DNA from: Halobacteriales archaeon QH_8_67_36
Lineage (GTDB): Archaea > Halobacteriota > Halobacteria > Halobacteriales > Haloarculaceae
Direction of reading: 5' to 3'
DNA length: 5,084 nt
Assembly (NCBI GenBank): GCA_003021755.1
Contig: PXQZ01000052.1
Coordinates: 1 to 5,084, forward strand
Shown: positions 4,246 to 5,084 of the stretch, piece by piece
Layout: each line of letters opens with the position of its first letter
Position numbering within the stretch: the first letter of the stretch is position 1
The notes under the pieces: generated by a model
Seen by the model: only the letters and a program-made list of their open reading frames with translations
Databases searched by the model: none
Told to the model about the DNA's origin: nothing
Made by a program: the position numbers and the translations under genes

Positions 4246-5084
4246 TCAGACGAGCCAGCCCGCCTCCAGCGCCGCGATCAGTCCGGTCACCGTGAGTACG
4301 CTCGCCACCGTGGTGGCGAAGACGGTAGCGCTCGTAAACTCGCCGGGTCCCAGCCCGTCGCCGACGTCGCTGAACGCGCCGACGAGGATGATAGTGGTCA
4401 CGCCGGTCGGCGTCGCCAACAGGAGGACGACGGCGCGGGCCACGATCGGATCGCCGACGCCGACCAGCAACACGACCGCGCTCGCGACCAGCGGCGCGAG
4501 CAGCAATCGAAGGGCGCCCGCCGCCCCCACCGGCCGGAGCGTTCCCTCGACGTCGACGCCCGCGAGCTGAACGCCGAGGATGAGCAACATCACGGGAATC
4601 GAGGCGTTGCCCACCAGTTCCAGTGTCTGCATCAGCGTCGACTCTGCCGGGGGAACAACGCCTGCGTAGCGGGCCGCCAGGGCGACGACGACGGCGTAGA
4701 CGAACGGGACGCCGAACACCCGCTTCATGTCCGTGAGCGGGTCGCTTTCGCCGCCCCGGGCCGCGATGTAGATGCCGACGGTGTACAGCAGAACGGCTTG
4801 GAGAGCGGTGACCAGCACCGCGACGCTGCGGCCGGTCGGCCCGAAGACGAAATCGGCCAGCGGGATGCCGTAGTTGCCGGTGTTGGGAAAGACAGTAACG
4901 AGGACAAAGGCCCCAAGCATCGGCTCTCGCTGGCCGGAGAGCCGGCCCGCCACCTCGCCGACGGCGAGCATCACGCCGGTGAAGAGCCCGACGGCCCCCA
5001 CGACGGCGAGGATGGTCCCGCCCGTCAACTGTGAGGTCGCCAGGCTGTGGGCGACCAGCGCCGGTGCGAGCACGTACACGGTGA
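4246..5084 (-). CDS. AEC family transporter (auxin efflux carrier-like permease), N-terminus outside window
   Basis: This integral membrane permease of the AEC (Mem_trans) family probably exports or imports a small organic anion; the substrate cannot be told. The visible 278 residues are almost wholly hydrophobic and form about nine helices. Family landmarks are VYVLAPALVAHSL near the edge (end of the first repeat's second helix), VFPNTGNYGIPL with its helix-breaking Asn-Pro-Gly residues, a central charged loop (ARGGESDPLTDMKR), NASIPVMLLILGVQLAG in the second half, and LLLATPTGVTTIILVGAFSD. The two halves reflect the family's inverted repeat. The frame is still open at the right edge; the GTG at 5077-5079 looks internal, and about 30-40 N-terminal residues are probably missing when compared with a usual length of 300-320. 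The gene is convergent with the HalOD1 gene, with only 4 bp between the stop codons. Confidence 0.9.
   Translation of the reverse strand, partial: TVYVLAPALVAHSLATSQLTGGTILAVVGAVGLFTGVMLAVGEVAGRLSGQREPMLGAFVLVTVFPNTGNYGIPLADFVFGPTGRSVAVLVTALQAVLLYTVGIYIAARGGESDPLTDMKRVFGVPFVYAVVVALAARYAGVVPPAESTLMQTLELVGNASIPVMLLILGVQLAGVDVEGTLRPVGAAGALRLLLAPLVASAVVLLVGVGDPIVARAVVLLLATPTGVTTIILVGAFSDVGDGLGPGEFTSATVFATTVASVLTVTGLIAALEAGWLV

Noticed and set aside
4201..5034. 277-residue plus-strand frame antisense to the AEC transporter
   Set aside because: Highly charged, with many Asp/Arg/Gln/His and no fold or motif; the minus strand gives a clear membrane permease.

Overview
The window reads as an ordinary stretch of haloarchaeal (class Halobacteria) chromosome. 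The DNA is GC-rich, the soluble proteins are acidic, and promoters look like AT-rich TATA boxes about 25-35 bp upstream of start codons with no Shine-Dalgarno sequence, as expected for leaderless or short-leader transcripts. A Lrp-type regulator next to a type I glutamine synthetase and a stand-alone HalOD1-domain protein are both familiar haloarchaeal features. A genus cannot be assigned from the sequence alone.

Layout from left to right: (1) positions 2-82 are the last 26 codons of an unrecognised + strand gene, with a strong hairpin over its stop codon. (2) Positions 157-564 (-) encode a 135-residue, four-helix membrane protein. (3) About 711-872 (+) is the C-terminal membrane segment of a YihY/BrkB-type protein without the rest of its gene. 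It stays open and in frame into (4) 873-1289 (+), a 138-residue protein with an acidic helical N-terminus, a basic patch and two membrane helices. (5) Positions 1430-2782 (-) encode glnA, a complete type I-alpha glutamine synthetase ending in a T-rich terminator. (6) Positions 2909-3364 (+), divergent from glnA, encode a Lrp/AsnC regulator. The 126-bp shared control region holds TATA boxes for both genes and several inverted repeats. (7) About 3440-3940 (+) is a broken TetR/AcrR-type regulator: its helix-turn-helix is readable, but the frame shifts at a run of five C and the ligand-binding half decays. (8) Positions 3981-4241 (+) encode a small HalOD1-domain protein with its own strong TATA box. 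(9) Positions 4246-5084 (-) encode an AEC (auxin efflux carrier) family transporter whose N-terminus lies beyond the right edge.

The functional centre is the divergent glnA-lrp pair. Glutamine synthetase assimilates ammonium, and the adjacent Lrp-type protein, which probably senses an amino acid, is the obvious candidate to control both promoters. The flanks carry two decayed genes (yihY and tetR), so this neighbourhood has lost genes recently. I found no tRNA or rRNA gene, insertion sequence, CRISPR array or defence system. I do not see evidence for an undescribed system. The points worth a second look are the inverted repeats in the glnA-lrp intergenic region and the two gene remnants that remain open into their downstream genes.
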